DNA of 16,607 nt, taken from contig JAFGSO010000283.1 of the NCBI GenBank assembly GCA_016934605.1, positions 1 through 16,607 on the forward strand, in the 5' to 3' direction. The notes under the pieces were generated by a model that ran no database searches, had not been told where the DNA came from, and was given only the letters and a program-made list of their open reading frames with translations. Shown here piece by piece: positions 1 through 7,906 of this stretch. Position 1 is the first letter of the stretch; each line of letters begins with the position of its first letter. The stretch is from Calditrichota bacterium (GTDB lineage Bacteria > Calditrichota > Calditrichia > RBG-13-44-9). Position numbers and translations under genes: made by a program.

Positions 1-2
1 TA

Positions 3-644
3 CTTGAAATTTCCTCATCCCTGAGGGTATCTCATTTAATAAAATGGGATAAGCATACCATCTGGTTTCGCACATCGCTGCCCGCGTTATCTTTACCGTC
101 AGATTATTTTTCGGCGGTGGCATACATGCTCTTCTCCAGGTTATTGAAAAAGCCCGTAGCGGAAAAAATCAGGCAAAAAATACTTCAGTATGAAAATCAG
201 CTCAAAACCGGAAAGTCATATTTCCCTGCAAGACGATTACCCTATGGAGCACATAAAGGCAGATATATCGACCTGGCTGCTATCTTTAATGAAATAAATC
301 GTTCTTATTTTAATGACGAGTTGAAGCGTCCAACTCTGGCATGGAGTCGGAAAAAAGGTAAGCGCCGGCTTGGCTTTTATGACGGACTCCATCACCGTAT
401 CATCATCAATCCTCTTCTGGATAATCCGGATATCCCCGGCTTCGTGATTCGTGGTATCGTTTATCACGAAATTCTTCATATAATCCATCCGGTGGTAAAC
501 AAAAACGGACGGCGGATTATTCACAGCCCGATTTTTAAAAATGATGAAAGAAAATTCGCAGATCATCTCAAATTGGAAAGATGGTTAAAGGAAGATTTTC
601 CTAAGCTGCTGCGAAACAGAAAACAGACAGGAAAAATTTGCTGA
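3..644 (+). CDS. SprT-like zinc metallopeptidase, 5'-partial at window edge
   Basis: Seen: the reading frame is open from base 3 to the TGA at 642-644 with no upstream stop. A GTG at 117 and an ATG at 126 are possible internal starts, but the residues before them (including KHTIWFRTSLPA) read like real protein, so the true start is probably left of the window. Counting from GTG 117, HEILH at residues 117-121 is a zinc-binding HExxH motif with E118 as catalytic base, and H136 (HSPIF) is the likely third ligand. Known: SprT-like peptidases share this arrangement, and many prokaryotic members carry an N-terminal stretch like the one seen here. Inferred: a cytoplasmic metalloprotease or zinc-binding protein of unknown substrate. 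It sits 37 bases before the ABC exporter on the same strand and could be cotranscribed with it. Family call is good; role is unknown. Confidence 0.75.
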   Translation, partial: LEISSSLRVSHLIKWDKHTIWFRTSLPALSLPSDYFSAVAYMLFSRLLKKPVAEKIRQKILQYENQLKTGKSYFPARRLPYGAHKGRYIDLAAIFNEINRSYFNDELKRPTLAWSRKKGKRRLGFYDGLHHRIIINPLLDNPDIPGFVIRGIVYHEILHIIHPVVNKNGRRIIHSPIFKNDERKFADHLKLERWLKEDFPKLLRNRKQTGKIC

Positions 645-681
645 ACTTTCCGAACAATTGTATTTATCGTAACGGGATCTC

Positions 682-2475
682 ATGAGACCAAATCTCCGAA
701 TTGAAGAAGACAGTATAGATAAAAAGATGGTTGACAGAAAGCTGTTCTCACGCCTTCTCGACTATGGAAAACCATACTGGCACTGGATTTCCGGTGCAGT
801 TGTATTGATCATTATCGGGATGAGTCTCGAAATTCTGGGCCCTTACATCACCAAAATTGCCATAGATCGTTACATCATCCCGGGAGATTTGCAAGGGCTT
901 CTGTTCATTGTTGCTTTATATTTTGCAGTCCTGATCGGTAATTTTCTGTTTAAATATCTGCAGATTATGCTGATGCAATATATTGGCCAGAGGGTGATGC
1001 TGGACCTCCGGCAACAACTTTTCTCACATTTACAGAGATTACAACAGCAGTTTTTTGATAAAAATCCCATCGGACGTTTAATGACCCGGGTAACCTCCGA
1101 TGTGGAATCCCTTAATCAGTTATTTACCGAGGGCCTGGTGATGGTATTCGGAGATCTTCTGCTCATTGGCGGCATTCTGGTAATGATGCTTTCCATCCAT
1201 GCCCCGCTGGCTCTGTGGACCCTTTCGGTTGTCCCTCTCCTGCTGGTTCTGTCCTTCATTTTCCGTAAAAAAGTCCGTGAATCTTTCAGTCAAATCAGAG
1301 TATTTCTTGCCCGGATCAACGCTTATCTGCAGGAACACATCTCGGGAATAACCATTGTCCAGTTGTATAATCGCGAAAAGAAAAATTTTGATATGTTTAA
1401 ATCCATCAACTGGGATCACACTGCCTCCTATATCCGTACCATATTCTACTATGCTCTGTTCTATCCGGCAGTGGAACTTCTGGGAGCGGTTGCACTGGCC
1501 ATCATCATATTCAGGGGGGGATTTTACATCCAAAATGAGCTGGTGACTTTTGGAATCTTAGTTGCCTTTATTCAGTATGCCCAGATGTTTTTTCGTCCCA
1601 TCAGCGACCTTTCTGAAAAATACAATATTCTGCAGTCGGCTCTGGCTGCATCTGAGCGGATATTCAAATTGCTGGATACCAAAATTGCTATAAAGAGCAG
1701 TTCCGATGGTTATTTCACCCGGGAATTAGTAAAACCGATCATCTTTCGAAATGTCTCTTTTGCATATCATGATGAAAAAGTGCTCCAGGATATTGGTCTG
1801 ACCATACCCATTGGACAAAGATATGCTCTGGTTGGACATACCGGTGCCGGTAAAACTACCCTCACCCGGTTACTGGGACGTTTTTATGAAATACAGGAGG
1901 GAGAAATTCTGATTGACGGGCATGATATCCGGACATGGAACCTGCAAAATCTGCGCAGCCATATGGCGGTGGTACAGCAGGATGTCTTTCTGTTTTCAGG
2001 GACAGTAATTGAAAATATTCGTCTGGGGAAAGAGGATATTCCGGTATCGCAGGTAAAAGAAGCTGCGGAAATGGTTAATGCCCATCATTTCATTGAAAAA
2101 ATGCCCGGCGGCTACGAGGCCAAAATACGGGAAAGGGGTGGAAATCTTTCGCAGGGACAAAAACAGCTGCTGGCACTGGCACGGGCTATTGTGTTCGATC
2201 CCCAAATCCTGATCCTAGATGAGGCCACTTCCAATATAGACAGTGAATCTGAATATCTGATCCAGCAGGCGCTCAAAATTGTCCTGGCAGAACGAACCGC
2301 CATTGTTATTGCACATCGCCTCTCAACAATCCAGTATATGGATCAGATAGTAGTGATGCATCACGGTAAGATACATGAGATTGGGGATCATCAGGAATTG
2401 CTGAAAAAACGTGGTCTTTATTACCGACTTTATCAGCTGCAATACAAGGATCAGGAGATGGCTTTCCTGAAGTAG
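682..2475 (+). CDS. ABC exporter, fused membrane and ATPase domains (MsbA/LmrA/BmrA type)
   Basis: This 597-residue half-transporter should dimerise in the inner membrane and use ATP to export lipids, drugs or peptides. Residues about 35-330 hold the six-helix type I exporter domain. Residues about 350-590 hold the nucleotide-binding domain, with every key motif intact: Walker A GHTGAGKTT (385-393, K391), Q-loop Q433, signature LSQGQ (489-493), Walker B D513 with catalytic E514, and H-loop H545. The length is normal for the family. The start at 682 has only a weak Shine-Dalgarno (GGGAT); an in-frame ATG at 727 is the alternative. There is no peptidase or lipid-specific domain, so the substrate cannot be named. 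It converges with the kinase gene on the other strand, 81 bases apart. The family is secure; the exact subfamily is not. Confidence 0.93.
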   Translation: MRPNLRIEEDSIDKKMVDRKLFSRLLDYGKPYWHWISGAVVLIIIGMSLEILGPYITKIAIDRYIIPGDLQGLLFIVALYFAVLIGNFLFKYLQIMLMQYIGQRVMLDLRQQLFSHLQRLQQQFFDKNPIGRLMTRVTSDVESLNQLFTEGLVMVFGDLLLIGGILVMMLSIHAPLALWTLSVVPLLLVLSFIFRKKVRESFSQIRVFLARINAYLQEHISGITIVQLYNREKKNFDMFKSINWDHTASYIRTIFYYALFYPAVELLGAVALAIIIFRGGFYIQNELVTFGILVAFIQYAQMFFRPISDLSEKYNILQSALAASERIFKLLDTKIAIKSSSDGYFTRELVKPIIFRNVSFAYHDEKVLQDIGLTIPIGQRYALVGHTGAGKTTLTRLLGRFYEIQEGEILIDGHDIRTWNLQNLRSHMAVVQQDVFLFSGTVIENIRLGKEDIPVSQVKEAAEMVNAHHFIEKMPGGYEAKIRERGGNLSQGQKQLLALARAIVFDPQILILDEATSNIDSESEYLIQQALKIVLAERTAIVIAHRLSTIQYMDQIVVMHHGKIHEIGDHQELLKKRGLYYRLYQLQYKDQEMAFLK

Positions 2476-2476
2476 T

Positions 2477-2518
2477 ATCAGGGCGATGCCAATGGTAACA
2501 GTCTGTTATGCACCTGAT
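2477..2518. terminator. possible hairpin between convergent genes
   Basis: ATCAGG (2477-2482) and CCTGAT (2513-2518) are inverted, and TAACA/TGTTA nest inside. It lies in the 81-base gap between the converging exporter and kinase genes, where a bidirectional terminator is expected. There is no clear T-run on the plus strand, so the call is weak. Confidence 0.25.
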
Positions 2519-2556
2519 CTGAGATTATAACAGAAAATTTGTAAACGTTTTTTAAT

Positions 2557-4773
2557 TCAGGACATTTTGAGGGGAACGGTACGTCCGTTTTTTCGAAGCA
2601 CCCGCCGGAAGGCCTGGCGAATTTGCTTCATATTAAAAGGTTTTTCAATGGAGGCGTCAATAATCCCATTGTTCGGGAAAAGATTTTTATCGCTCTGGTT
2701 CCAGCCGGTAATCAGAATGACCGGAACGTCACGGTTCAATTCCTTAATTTTTTTAGCGAGTTCAAATCCATTGATCCCCGGCATACTCAGATCGGTAAGA
2801 ACAATATCACTGGGAGATTTTTTAAATTGTTCCAGCGCTCTTGCTGCCGTATTAACCATAACGACATCACACCCTTCCTGCCGTAACATCTCCGCCAGCG
2901 TCTCTCCCACCACATCTTCATCGTCCACCAGCAATACACTACAATGAATACTCTCGTTCTGGGGTATTTCCAGTGAATTGTCCGCCGGTTTTTCTCTGAC
3001 GGCAGGCAATTCCACCATAAAAATCGAGCCTTTGTTTAGGATGGAATCAAGATAAATTTTGCCCTGATGCATATTTATGATATCTGCAGCAATACTCAAT
3101 CCCAGACCGTTTCCCTTGGCTCCTTTGGTGCTGAAAAAGGGTTGGAAAATCTTTTCCTTCATTTCTTCAGGAATGCCCTCGCCGGTATCACTGAAGAAAA
3201 GAATTACCCGGTCTTTTTCCATGGTTGTCTGAATAGTTAATTTGCCCCCGCGGGGCATCGCATCCAGAGCATTGTTAATCAGATTTAAAAAAACTTCCCG
3301 AAGGGCTGCAGGATCTCCTTTTATATAAGCAGCACTACCCAGCGTCATTTTCACATCATAGGTAAGTCCCCTGGACTGTGCTTCCCGTTCAAAACGAGGC
3401 CTGGTAATCTCCACAACCTCCAGAATCAGGTCATTTATACTCAGAAGTTCGAACCTGCTGACCGGGAAATTCTGTGTTTTGATACTCTGGAGGCGTCTCA
3501 CTGCCTGTGCACCATCCCCGGCGGCCTGTTCTATCATGGCAATATCCTTCAGATGAGGTGATGCCTTCAGTTTATTCTGGAGAATCTGAGCCCTGCCGGT
3601 AATAACACTCAGAATGTTATTCAGATGATGAGCGGAAGCACTGGCCAGTTCTCCGACCAGTTTCATCTTTTCCAGGTGCTGAATATAGGATTCATAGCTT
3701 TGTCTGTGCTCGGATAGCAGATCTTTTTCAATAATCTGATGTATCATCCGGTTCAGAAAATTGACTGGTTTGAGCTCCGAAGCAGAGGGAATTGCAGAGC
3801 GATTCCGGTAGGAAATAGCCAGTATTCCGTAATAGAACCGTTGAATCCTGGCAGGTATCAAAAGTAACGACTGAATCGGTTGATTTTCCAGAGCCTCATG
3901 GAAAGATTTCTGCAGAACTCCTTTTTTCTCACCCCTGGCCCAGAATAAAGGTACCGACTCCTTAAGATTGTTTTCAGAGAGATAGATAAGATTTTTCAGA
4001 ATACTCTCATTGATATCAACCATTCCAGATTGGGTGCTGACCGATCCCACCAGTCTCCACCTTTCATGATTTTGGCTTCTCAGGAAGAATCCAGCCGAAA
4101 AAACACCTGGCTCCCTGGTAATTACTTTCAGCAGATCTTCCAGCAGGTTATCAGTGAGTTCTACGGAAAACGGTTGAAGATTCTGCGACTGGGGATTTTC
4201 TATGGCACTGTTTTTTTCTCTTATGTAATCATAAAGAAATATGTTTTCCATCGCCAGCGCAGTGATATTGGTGATGATGGACATAAACTGTTTGTCCTGT
4301 AGACGGAAATAGTGTTCCGGATTTTCATCCCAGATAGCCACCATCCCGAGTGTTTTTTCATGGACCTGCATCGGAGTACCCAGCCACGAACTGGCTTCAA
4401 TGTTATTTTTATGAACACCCAAGGTATCACAAAAATTCTGATAATTGTTGGTTAGAATGGCTTGCTGCTGTTCAAGCGTATAGTGATACAGCGTATTGAG
4501 TTCAACCATTTCTTCCGAAATGTATTCACCATCCGGAGTTGGTTTATCGGAAAATGTTAATAGCTTTTTTTTGTTCTGCCACAGGATGAACTCAATTTTC
4601 TGTCTGGAATAAATTTTTCGAATCTCCTGGAATAATATCCTGATAATTCCTTTAAAATCTTTTGCCGCAAACAGCCTGTTGCTGAAACTGGTATAATATT
4701 CCAGCAGAAGATTGGGGCCTTCGATATTGTCCAGAAGTATATTTAAAGAAGAATAATTTTTATCACGATTCAT
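2557..4773 (-). CDS. soluble hybrid histidine kinase (two GAF-like domains, kinase core, receiver)
   Basis: This 738-residue sensor kinase should autophosphorylate on histidine and pass phosphate to its own receiver. No transmembrane helix or signal peptide is visible, so it is probably cytoplasmic. Residues about 25-180 and 205-345 look like two GAF-type sensor domains. The H-box is at 372-390 with H382 in AHHLNN; the acidic residue that usually follows the phospho-histidine is H383. The ATPase domain has the N-box (N497, N501, D504), DTGEGI (529-534) and GNGLGL (554-559). The C-terminal receiver has D617/D618, phospho-acceptor D661 (LTDLSMPG), T689 and K711 (EKPF). No DNA-binding output domain is attached. 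It starts 15 bases after the carbonic anhydrase-like gene and is probably cotranscribed with it. The signal sensed cannot be read from the sequence. Confidence 0.92.
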   Translation of the reverse strand: MNRDKNYSSLNILLDNIEGPNLLLEYYTSFSNRLFAAKDFKGIIRILFQEIRKIYSRQKIEFILWQNKKKLLTFSDKPTPDGEYISEEMVELNTLYHYTLEQQQAILTNNYQNFCDTLGVHKNNIEASSWLGTPMQVHEKTLGMVAIWDENPEHYFRLQDKQFMSIITNITALAMENIFLYDYIREKNSAIENPQSQNLQPFSVELTDNLLEDLLKVITREPGVFSAGFFLRSQNHERWRLVGSVSTQSGMVDINESILKNLIYLSENNLKESVPLFWARGEKKGVLQKSFHEALENQPIQSLLLIPARIQRFYYGILAISYRNRSAIPSASELKPVNFLNRMIHQIIEKDLLSEHRQSYESYIQHLEKMKLVGELASASAHHLNNILSVITGRAQILQNKLKASPHLKDIAMIEQAAGDGAQAVRRLQSIKTQNFPVSRFELLSINDLILEVVEITRPRFEREAQSRGLTYDVKMTLGSAAYIKGDPAALREVFLNLINNALDAMPRGGKLTIQTTMEKDRVILFFSDTGEGIPEEMKEKIFQPFFSTKGAKGNGLGLSIAADIINMHQGKIYLDSILNKGSIFMVELPAVREKPADNSLEIPQNESIHCSVLLVDDEDVVGETLAEMLRQEGCDVVMVNTAARALEQFKKSPSDIVLTDLSMPGINGFELAKKIKELNRDVPVILITGWNQSDKNLFPNNGIIDASIEKPFNMKQIRQAFRRVLRKNGRTVPLKMS

Positions 4774-4788
4774 AAATCACTGCATCAT

Positions 4789-5340
4789 TCACTGAGATGC
4801 AGGCTGTTTTTTCAAGTAGGCCTGACCCAGTTTTACATAAATATCCGCATTCTCTCTGATTCCTTTCTTCATTTCTTCCGATACCGGTTTGGCCACTTTG
4901 GCCGGGATTCCGAATACCACTGAACCGGCCGGAATGCTGGTTCCCTCCATGACAATAGCCCCGGCACCAATAATGGAATCATTTCCAATCACACTGTTAT
5001 TCAGTAAAACACTACGGATTGCAATTATGCAATTGTCTCCAACTGTTGCGCCATGCACAACAGCGGCATGACCTACAGTGACATGACTCCCAATGGTCGT
5101 GGGAACGTCTGTATCCACATGTATTACGGAATTTTCCTGAATGCTGGTCTCATCTCCAATCCTGATGGGGGCCATATCGCCTCGAATTATCACGCCATCC
5201 CACACACTGGAATAGGCACCTATTTTCACCTTTCCATAAATTCTGGCAGACGGTGCAATATATGCCGTGGGATGAATGTCTATGTCGTCTTTCAAATGAA
5301 AATCCATAGCGCCGCTCACTGTGCTCCTTCGATCTCGCAT
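4789..5340 (-). CDS. gamma-class carbonic anhydrase-like left-handed beta-helix protein
   Basis: This protein is nearly all hexapeptide repeats of the left-handed beta-helix fold (residues about 20-150), closed by a C-terminal helix. H74 (VIHVD), H91 and H96 (GHAAVVHG) match the three zinc histidines of gamma carbonic anhydrases; H91 and H96 have the five-residue spacing seen in Cam. The acidic loop of archaeal Cam is absent, as in the YrdA/CamH/PaaY group. Known: some members hydrate CO2 and others are thioesterases or of unknown activity, so the reaction is not certain. The start is ambiguous. ATG 5340 is the longest. GTG 5319 has AAGGAG four bases upstream. ATG 5307 best fits the family's usual N-terminus. 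It is the first gene of a probable two-gene unit with the kinase. Confidence 0.85.
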   Translation of the reverse strand: MRDRRSTVSGAMDFHLKDDIDIHPTAYIAPSARIYGKVKIGAYSSVWDGVIIRGDMAPIRIGDETSIQENSVIHVDTDVPTTIGSHVTVGHAAVVHGATVGDNCIIAIRSVLLNNSVIGNDSIIGAGAIVMEGTSIPAGSVVFGIPAKVAKPVSEEMKKGIRENADIYVKLGQAYLKKQPASQ

Positions 5341-5735
5341 ATATTAAAACTTCTTGAGAAATAAATCAAGGACAAACATTTGTTTCAATCGAAATAAAAG
5401 ATTGGCAAACAGTTCTCTTTTAGTCATGGATCATACGCAAAATTTAATAACAGAATGCTTTTCGATAGTGCATCAAGACCCACAAATACATTCATACAAA
5501 GTGTTAAAATAGGTATATTTTTCCTGTTCTCATCCCGGCAAGGTTACTTCAATGTTTATCTCTAATTTTGAGCATTTCTGACCAACAGAATCAGATGATA
5601 GTTGCATTCATACAGGTAAATGATAACGGGATGGGTTCATTAAACTTATTTAAGTTTATCATTACAAAAAAAAACAATTGACCCTTCAGATTTTTCAATT
5701 ATATTACAGCAAGAATAAATTATATGGAGGATATA
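5341..5735. other. divergent intergenic region
   Basis: These 395 bases separate the minus-strand carbonic anhydrase/kinase unit from the plus-strand T9SS gene. The region is AT-rich and should hold promoters in both directions. The plus-strand promoter is recognisable at 5678-5707. On the minus strand only a weak TTGAAA-17-TTTATT candidate was seen near 5360-5390. No coding frame is supported. Confidence 0.5.
5678..5707 (+). promoter_or_regulatory. candidate sigma-70 promoter for the T9SS gene at 5736
   Basis: TTGACC (5678-5683) is a 5/6 match to the -35 consensus. After 17-18 bases, ATATTA or TATTAC (5701-5707) is a moderate -10. It ends about 30 bases before the start codon, so the leader would be short and would contain the GGAGG at 5726-5730. 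Confidence 0.5.
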
Positions 5736-6764
5736 ATGAGAAAAATTCTACCATTCTTATTTGTTATTTCATTCATCCTGACAAATATCGGTCATGGACA
5801 GGTAACTTTATATAGTGAAACATTTTCTGGCGGAACACTTGACAATGACTGGTATGCCGGATTTCGTCTTGATACAATTGCCAATGTCATTGAACCATTT
5901 GCCTACACCAACGATCCGAATGGAAATGGCTGGGTGGGTAAACTTTCAACAGATCGACCGGATTCGGGGGGTGTTGCACAAAGTTACAGCGGTGACGGAA
6001 CACTGTCGGATTTTTACATGGAAGCCAATATATTTATCCCCATTGGTGGGATGTTCATGGGTGCCGAATACTACGGAATAGAATTCCGAATTGATTCCAG
6101 TGGACTTACAACTGCTTATCAGCTGGTCACCAATTTTCGCTCCACCTCACCGAAAATAAGATTCCGGAAACGAAGCGGAGCCAGTCCGGTTGTTTTTAAG
6201 GACTGGTTAGCCGCAGAGATTCCGGGAGGCATTCCCGCAGATAGCGGTTGGCATAAACTGGGAGTAAGAGCAGTTGGTAATGATTTTTGGTTGTATTACG
6301 ACGAACAGGAACTTCCCGGTTGTCCTTATCAGGATACAACCTCGACAGGTCTGCTCACGGAGGGTTTTATCGGGGTTTATGCTTTCATGCTCAGTTTTAC
6401 CAGCTACCAGACTACCGATCTGTTTGTTGATAATGTGCTGGTAAATGATGTAGTGAACTCACTGGAAGATCCTGGTAATGTAAGCAGCACATACAGGCTT
6501 TCGCAAAATTATCCGAATCCTTTCAATCCCTCAACTTATATCTCCTTCGAAATTCCATCTTCTTCCGTGGTTCGGCTTGATGTTTACAACGCACTGGGAC
6601 AAAAAATTCGGTCGCTGATCAACCAGAATATCCCGGCAGGAATTCACCGGGTATCCTGGGACGGAAAGGATGTATACGGAAATGAGGTACCGGCGGGACT
6701 GTATTTTTACCAGTTAAATGCCGGAAAATTTCAACAGGCGCGAAAAATGCTGCTGGTCAAATAA
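5736..6764 (+). CDS. T9SS-exported protein with laminin-G/concanavalin-like domain
   Basis: Start: GGAGG at 5726-5730 lies five bases before ATG 5736, so this is preferred over the in-frame ATG at 5724, which overlaps the Shine-Dalgarno. The product is 342 residues. Residues 1-21 form a signal peptide (basic MRK, hydrophobic core, GHGQ). Residues about 22-240 look like a beta-sandwich with aromatic and Gly/Asp-rich strands, as in concanavalin/LamG or DUF1080-like domains; no catalytic motif was recognised. Residues about 253-342 are the T9SS type A sorting domain, with NYPNPFNPST (258-267), a FlgD-Ig-like core (WDGKD, AGLYFYQL) and a basic-hydrophobic end (ARKMLLVK). Known: this tail directs transport through the outer membrane, after which it is usually removed. 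Inferred: a surface-attached or released glycan-binding or structural protein. It is monocistronic, closed by a strong terminator. Confidence 0.88.
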   Translation: MRKILPFLFVISFILTNIGHGQVTLYSETFSGGTLDNDWYAGFRLDTIANVIEPFAYTNDPNGNGWVGKLSTDRPDSGGVAQSYSGDGTLSDFYMEANIFIPIGGMFMGAEYYGIEFRIDSSGLTTAYQLVTNFRSTSPKIRFRKRSGASPVVFKDWLAAEIPGGIPADSGWHKLGVRAVGNDFWLYYDEQELPGCPYQDTTSTGLLTEGFIGVYAFMLSFTSYQTTDLFVDNVLVNDVVNSLEDPGNVSSTYRLSQNYPNPFNPSTYISFEIPSSSVVRLDVYNALGQKIRSLINQNIPAGIHRVSWDGKDVYGNEVPAGLYFYQLNAGKFQQARKMLLVK

Positions 6765-6797
6765 AATAATGCATCTTTTTTTGTCAATTTTTTATAT

Positions 6798-6826
6798 AAA
6801 TCCCCGGTTTAATGCCGGGGATTTTT
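6798..6826 (+). terminator. rho-independent terminator after the T9SS gene
   Basis: A perfect 10-bp stem, AAATCCCCGG (6798-6807) with CCGGGGATTT (6815-6824), closes a 7-base loop and runs into TTTTTA. It starts 33 bases after the stop codon at 6764. Confidence 0.9.
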
Positions 6827-6976
6827 ATTATGGGGCAATAATTCAAGTAGCATAAATCGAAAGCTAATTTTGAAGAGGATTTTCTCTGCAGGGAATAAAT
6901 TTATTCCAGATGATTAAAAAATATTAAAGATTTGTAAAGAGATTCTAACCTGCTTAATTCATACCGGCAGACCGGG

Positions 6977-7120
6977 ACCACCAAGGCTCGAAAACACTAA
7001 GAATAAAGCAGGATAAAAATAAATCGGGAAATGAAATATTTGAAATCAAAAATCCTTTTTAACTCATTTATTTTAATATCTTTGTGCCTTTGTGTCAGCC
7101 CCCGGCGTGATCTTGGTGGT
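6977..7120. repeat. imperfect long-range inverted repeat upstream of small coupled ORFs
   Basis: ACCACCAAG (6977-6985) is exactly inverted as CTTGGTGGT (7112-7120). Inside it, ACACTAAGAATAAAG (6994-7008) partly matches the inverse of CTTTGTGCCTTTGTGT (7080-7095). Flanking ACCGGG and CCCGGG also face each other. The unit is about 150 bp and ends just before the short ORF pair at 7145-7389. ACCACGAAGGCACAAAG-like intergenic repeats are familiar in environmental genomes; mobility here is unproven. Confidence 0.5.
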
Positions 7121-7144
7121 GATGAATTTCCCGGGCAAAAAAAA

Positions 7145-7207
7145 ATGCAGGAGAAAATGGCTAAGTTCCAGCCACTGCCTGCACAGTTACCGGGAGGGAA
7201 GAAATGA
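7145..7207 (+). CDS. 20-codon ORF coupled to the next gene, or a gene remnant
   Basis: ATG 7145 opens a 20-codon frame containing AKFQPLPAQLPGGKK and ending in TGA at 7205-7207, overlapping the next start by ATGA. There is no good Shine-Dalgarno for 7145; an internal ATG at 7157 has AGGAG only three bases upstream. The Pro/Gly/Lys-rich end doubles as the strong GGAGG ribosome site of the following ORF. It could be a leader peptide or the tail of a truncated gene. No family recognised. Confidence 0.3.
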   Translation: MQEKMAKFQPLPAQLPGGKK

Positions 7208-7389
7208 CTCAGGAACAGGAGAGCATCATTCGGGATATAGTTGGACTGGTCAAGAAATTGAACGGTGGCTTCCTGCCGGAGAATTTCGATTTTCAGCTTG
7301 AGGTGAGAAGTAAGCGGTTCAATCAGATGCGGATAACTGATGTGGGAGAGGAAAAGGATTTGATCAGAAGGTTCCGGTTGAAAATCTGA
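7204..7389 (+). CDS. hypothetical 61-residue basic protein
   Basis: The start is well supported: GGAGG (7193-7197) is six bases upstream and the ATG overlaps the previous stop as ATGA. The product is small, charged and soluble, with no signal peptide or membrane segment. Residues 1-20 look like an amphipathic helix (TQEQESIIRDIVGLVKKLNG); the rest is probably beta (FDFQLEV) and a basic tail (LIRRFRLKI). I do not recognise the family. What supports a real gene is a second, truncated homologous copy of its last 23 codons at 10790-10861, which keeps the ending LIKKFRLKI and lines up without gaps. This suggests a small gene family spread within the genome, here next to an inverted repeat. Confidence 0.55.
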   Translation: MTQEQESIIRDIVGLVKKLNGGFLPENFDFQLEVRSKRFNQMRITDVGEEKDLIRRFRLKI

Positions 7390-7425
7390 TTGTTTCTGTT
7401 TTTCGGATTTATATTCGTGTAGGGT

Positions 7426-7441
7426 GTGAACGATCGTTCAC
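7426..7441. promoter_or_regulatory. perfect 16-bp palindrome, candidate operator
   Basis: GTGAACGATCGTTCAC is a perfect palindrome, and another GTTCAC follows at 7456-7461. The GAACGATCGTTC core resembles operators bound by TetR/AcrR-family dimers. No regulator gene is adjacent; the nearest downstream gene is the lipoprotein at 7907. Confidence 0.4.
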
Positions 7442-7481
7442 GATGTGTGAGATTTAGTTCACAGTCACTAAATTTCAGAAT

Positions 7482-7513
7482 TTCAGAAATCAAGGAATAA
7501 CTGCATTTCTGAA
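7482..7513. repeat. short hairpin
   Basis: TTCAGAAAT (7482-7490) and ATTTCTGAA (7505-7513) form a perfect 9-bp stem with a 14-base loop. It overlaps a tandem TTTCAGAA repeat. It has no T-run, so it is not an obvious terminator. Confidence 0.4.
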
Positions 7514-7663
7514 TTGGCATACCATTTGTAGTTTAAATAGTTGAAAACTATTGGGAATTCACGGACAGGGATGCTACGATTTTCATCTTTTTGGATGAGG
7601 AATCAGTAAGGAATGTTAGCTTGTGATACAGTAATTCAATTTTCCGGAACTGGAAGATTTCTC

Positions 7664-7692
7664 TTGACAAATTCAGTTGAATGGTATAAATT
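7664..7692 (+). promoter_or_regulatory. candidate sigma-70 promoter for the lipoprotein gene
   Basis: A perfect TTGACA (7664-7669) is followed after 15 bases by TATAAA (7685-7690), or after 17 by TAAATT. The 13-mer TCTTGACAAATTC around this -35 recurs at the promoter at 10967-10979. The leader to ATG 7907 would be about 210 bases. Confidence 0.5.
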
Positions 7693-7906
7693 AAAATTAA
7701 TCCAAACAGGAAGTATCCGCGAACGGTTAAAAGGGCTAATTCTTTTATCATAACCAAAAGGAATTGTGTCACATGTGCCGTTTATCGTGTCAATTTTCTC
7801 TCCATTGTCATTCTCCGCCAGGGAAAATGTTTTTGGTTTCACTTAATTATAAGCAATAATTTACATTCAGTAGTGCCAACAAAAGATATACAAGGAAATT
7901 ACTCCA

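Larger units (their letters stand above)
7390..7906. other. regulatory-looking intergenic stretch
   Basis: No coding frame is convincing here. The stretch holds a perfect 16-bp palindrome (7426-7441), a further GTTCAC half-site at 7456-7461, a 9-bp hairpin (7482-7513), and a promoter-like site at 7664-7692. The remainder is AT-rich. Minus-strand frames at 7548-7842 lack Shine-Dalgarno sites and recognisable content. Confidence 0.5.

Noticed and set aside
1120..1533. 137-codon minus-strand frame inside the ABC exporter
   Set aside because: Lies wholly within a gene with all ABC motifs intact; it is a complementary-strand shadow with no family features.
7092..7301. 69-codon plus-strand frame through the inverted repeat
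   Set aside because: It is out of frame with the well-supported 7204 ORF and its Shine-Dalgarno, and its sequence is low in protein-like character.
7548..7842. Overlapping minus-strand frames of 68-74 codons
   Set aside because: No Shine-Dalgarno, no recognisable domain, and the hydrophobic stretch is what AT-rich DNA gives by chance; a plus-strand promoter candidate lies inside.
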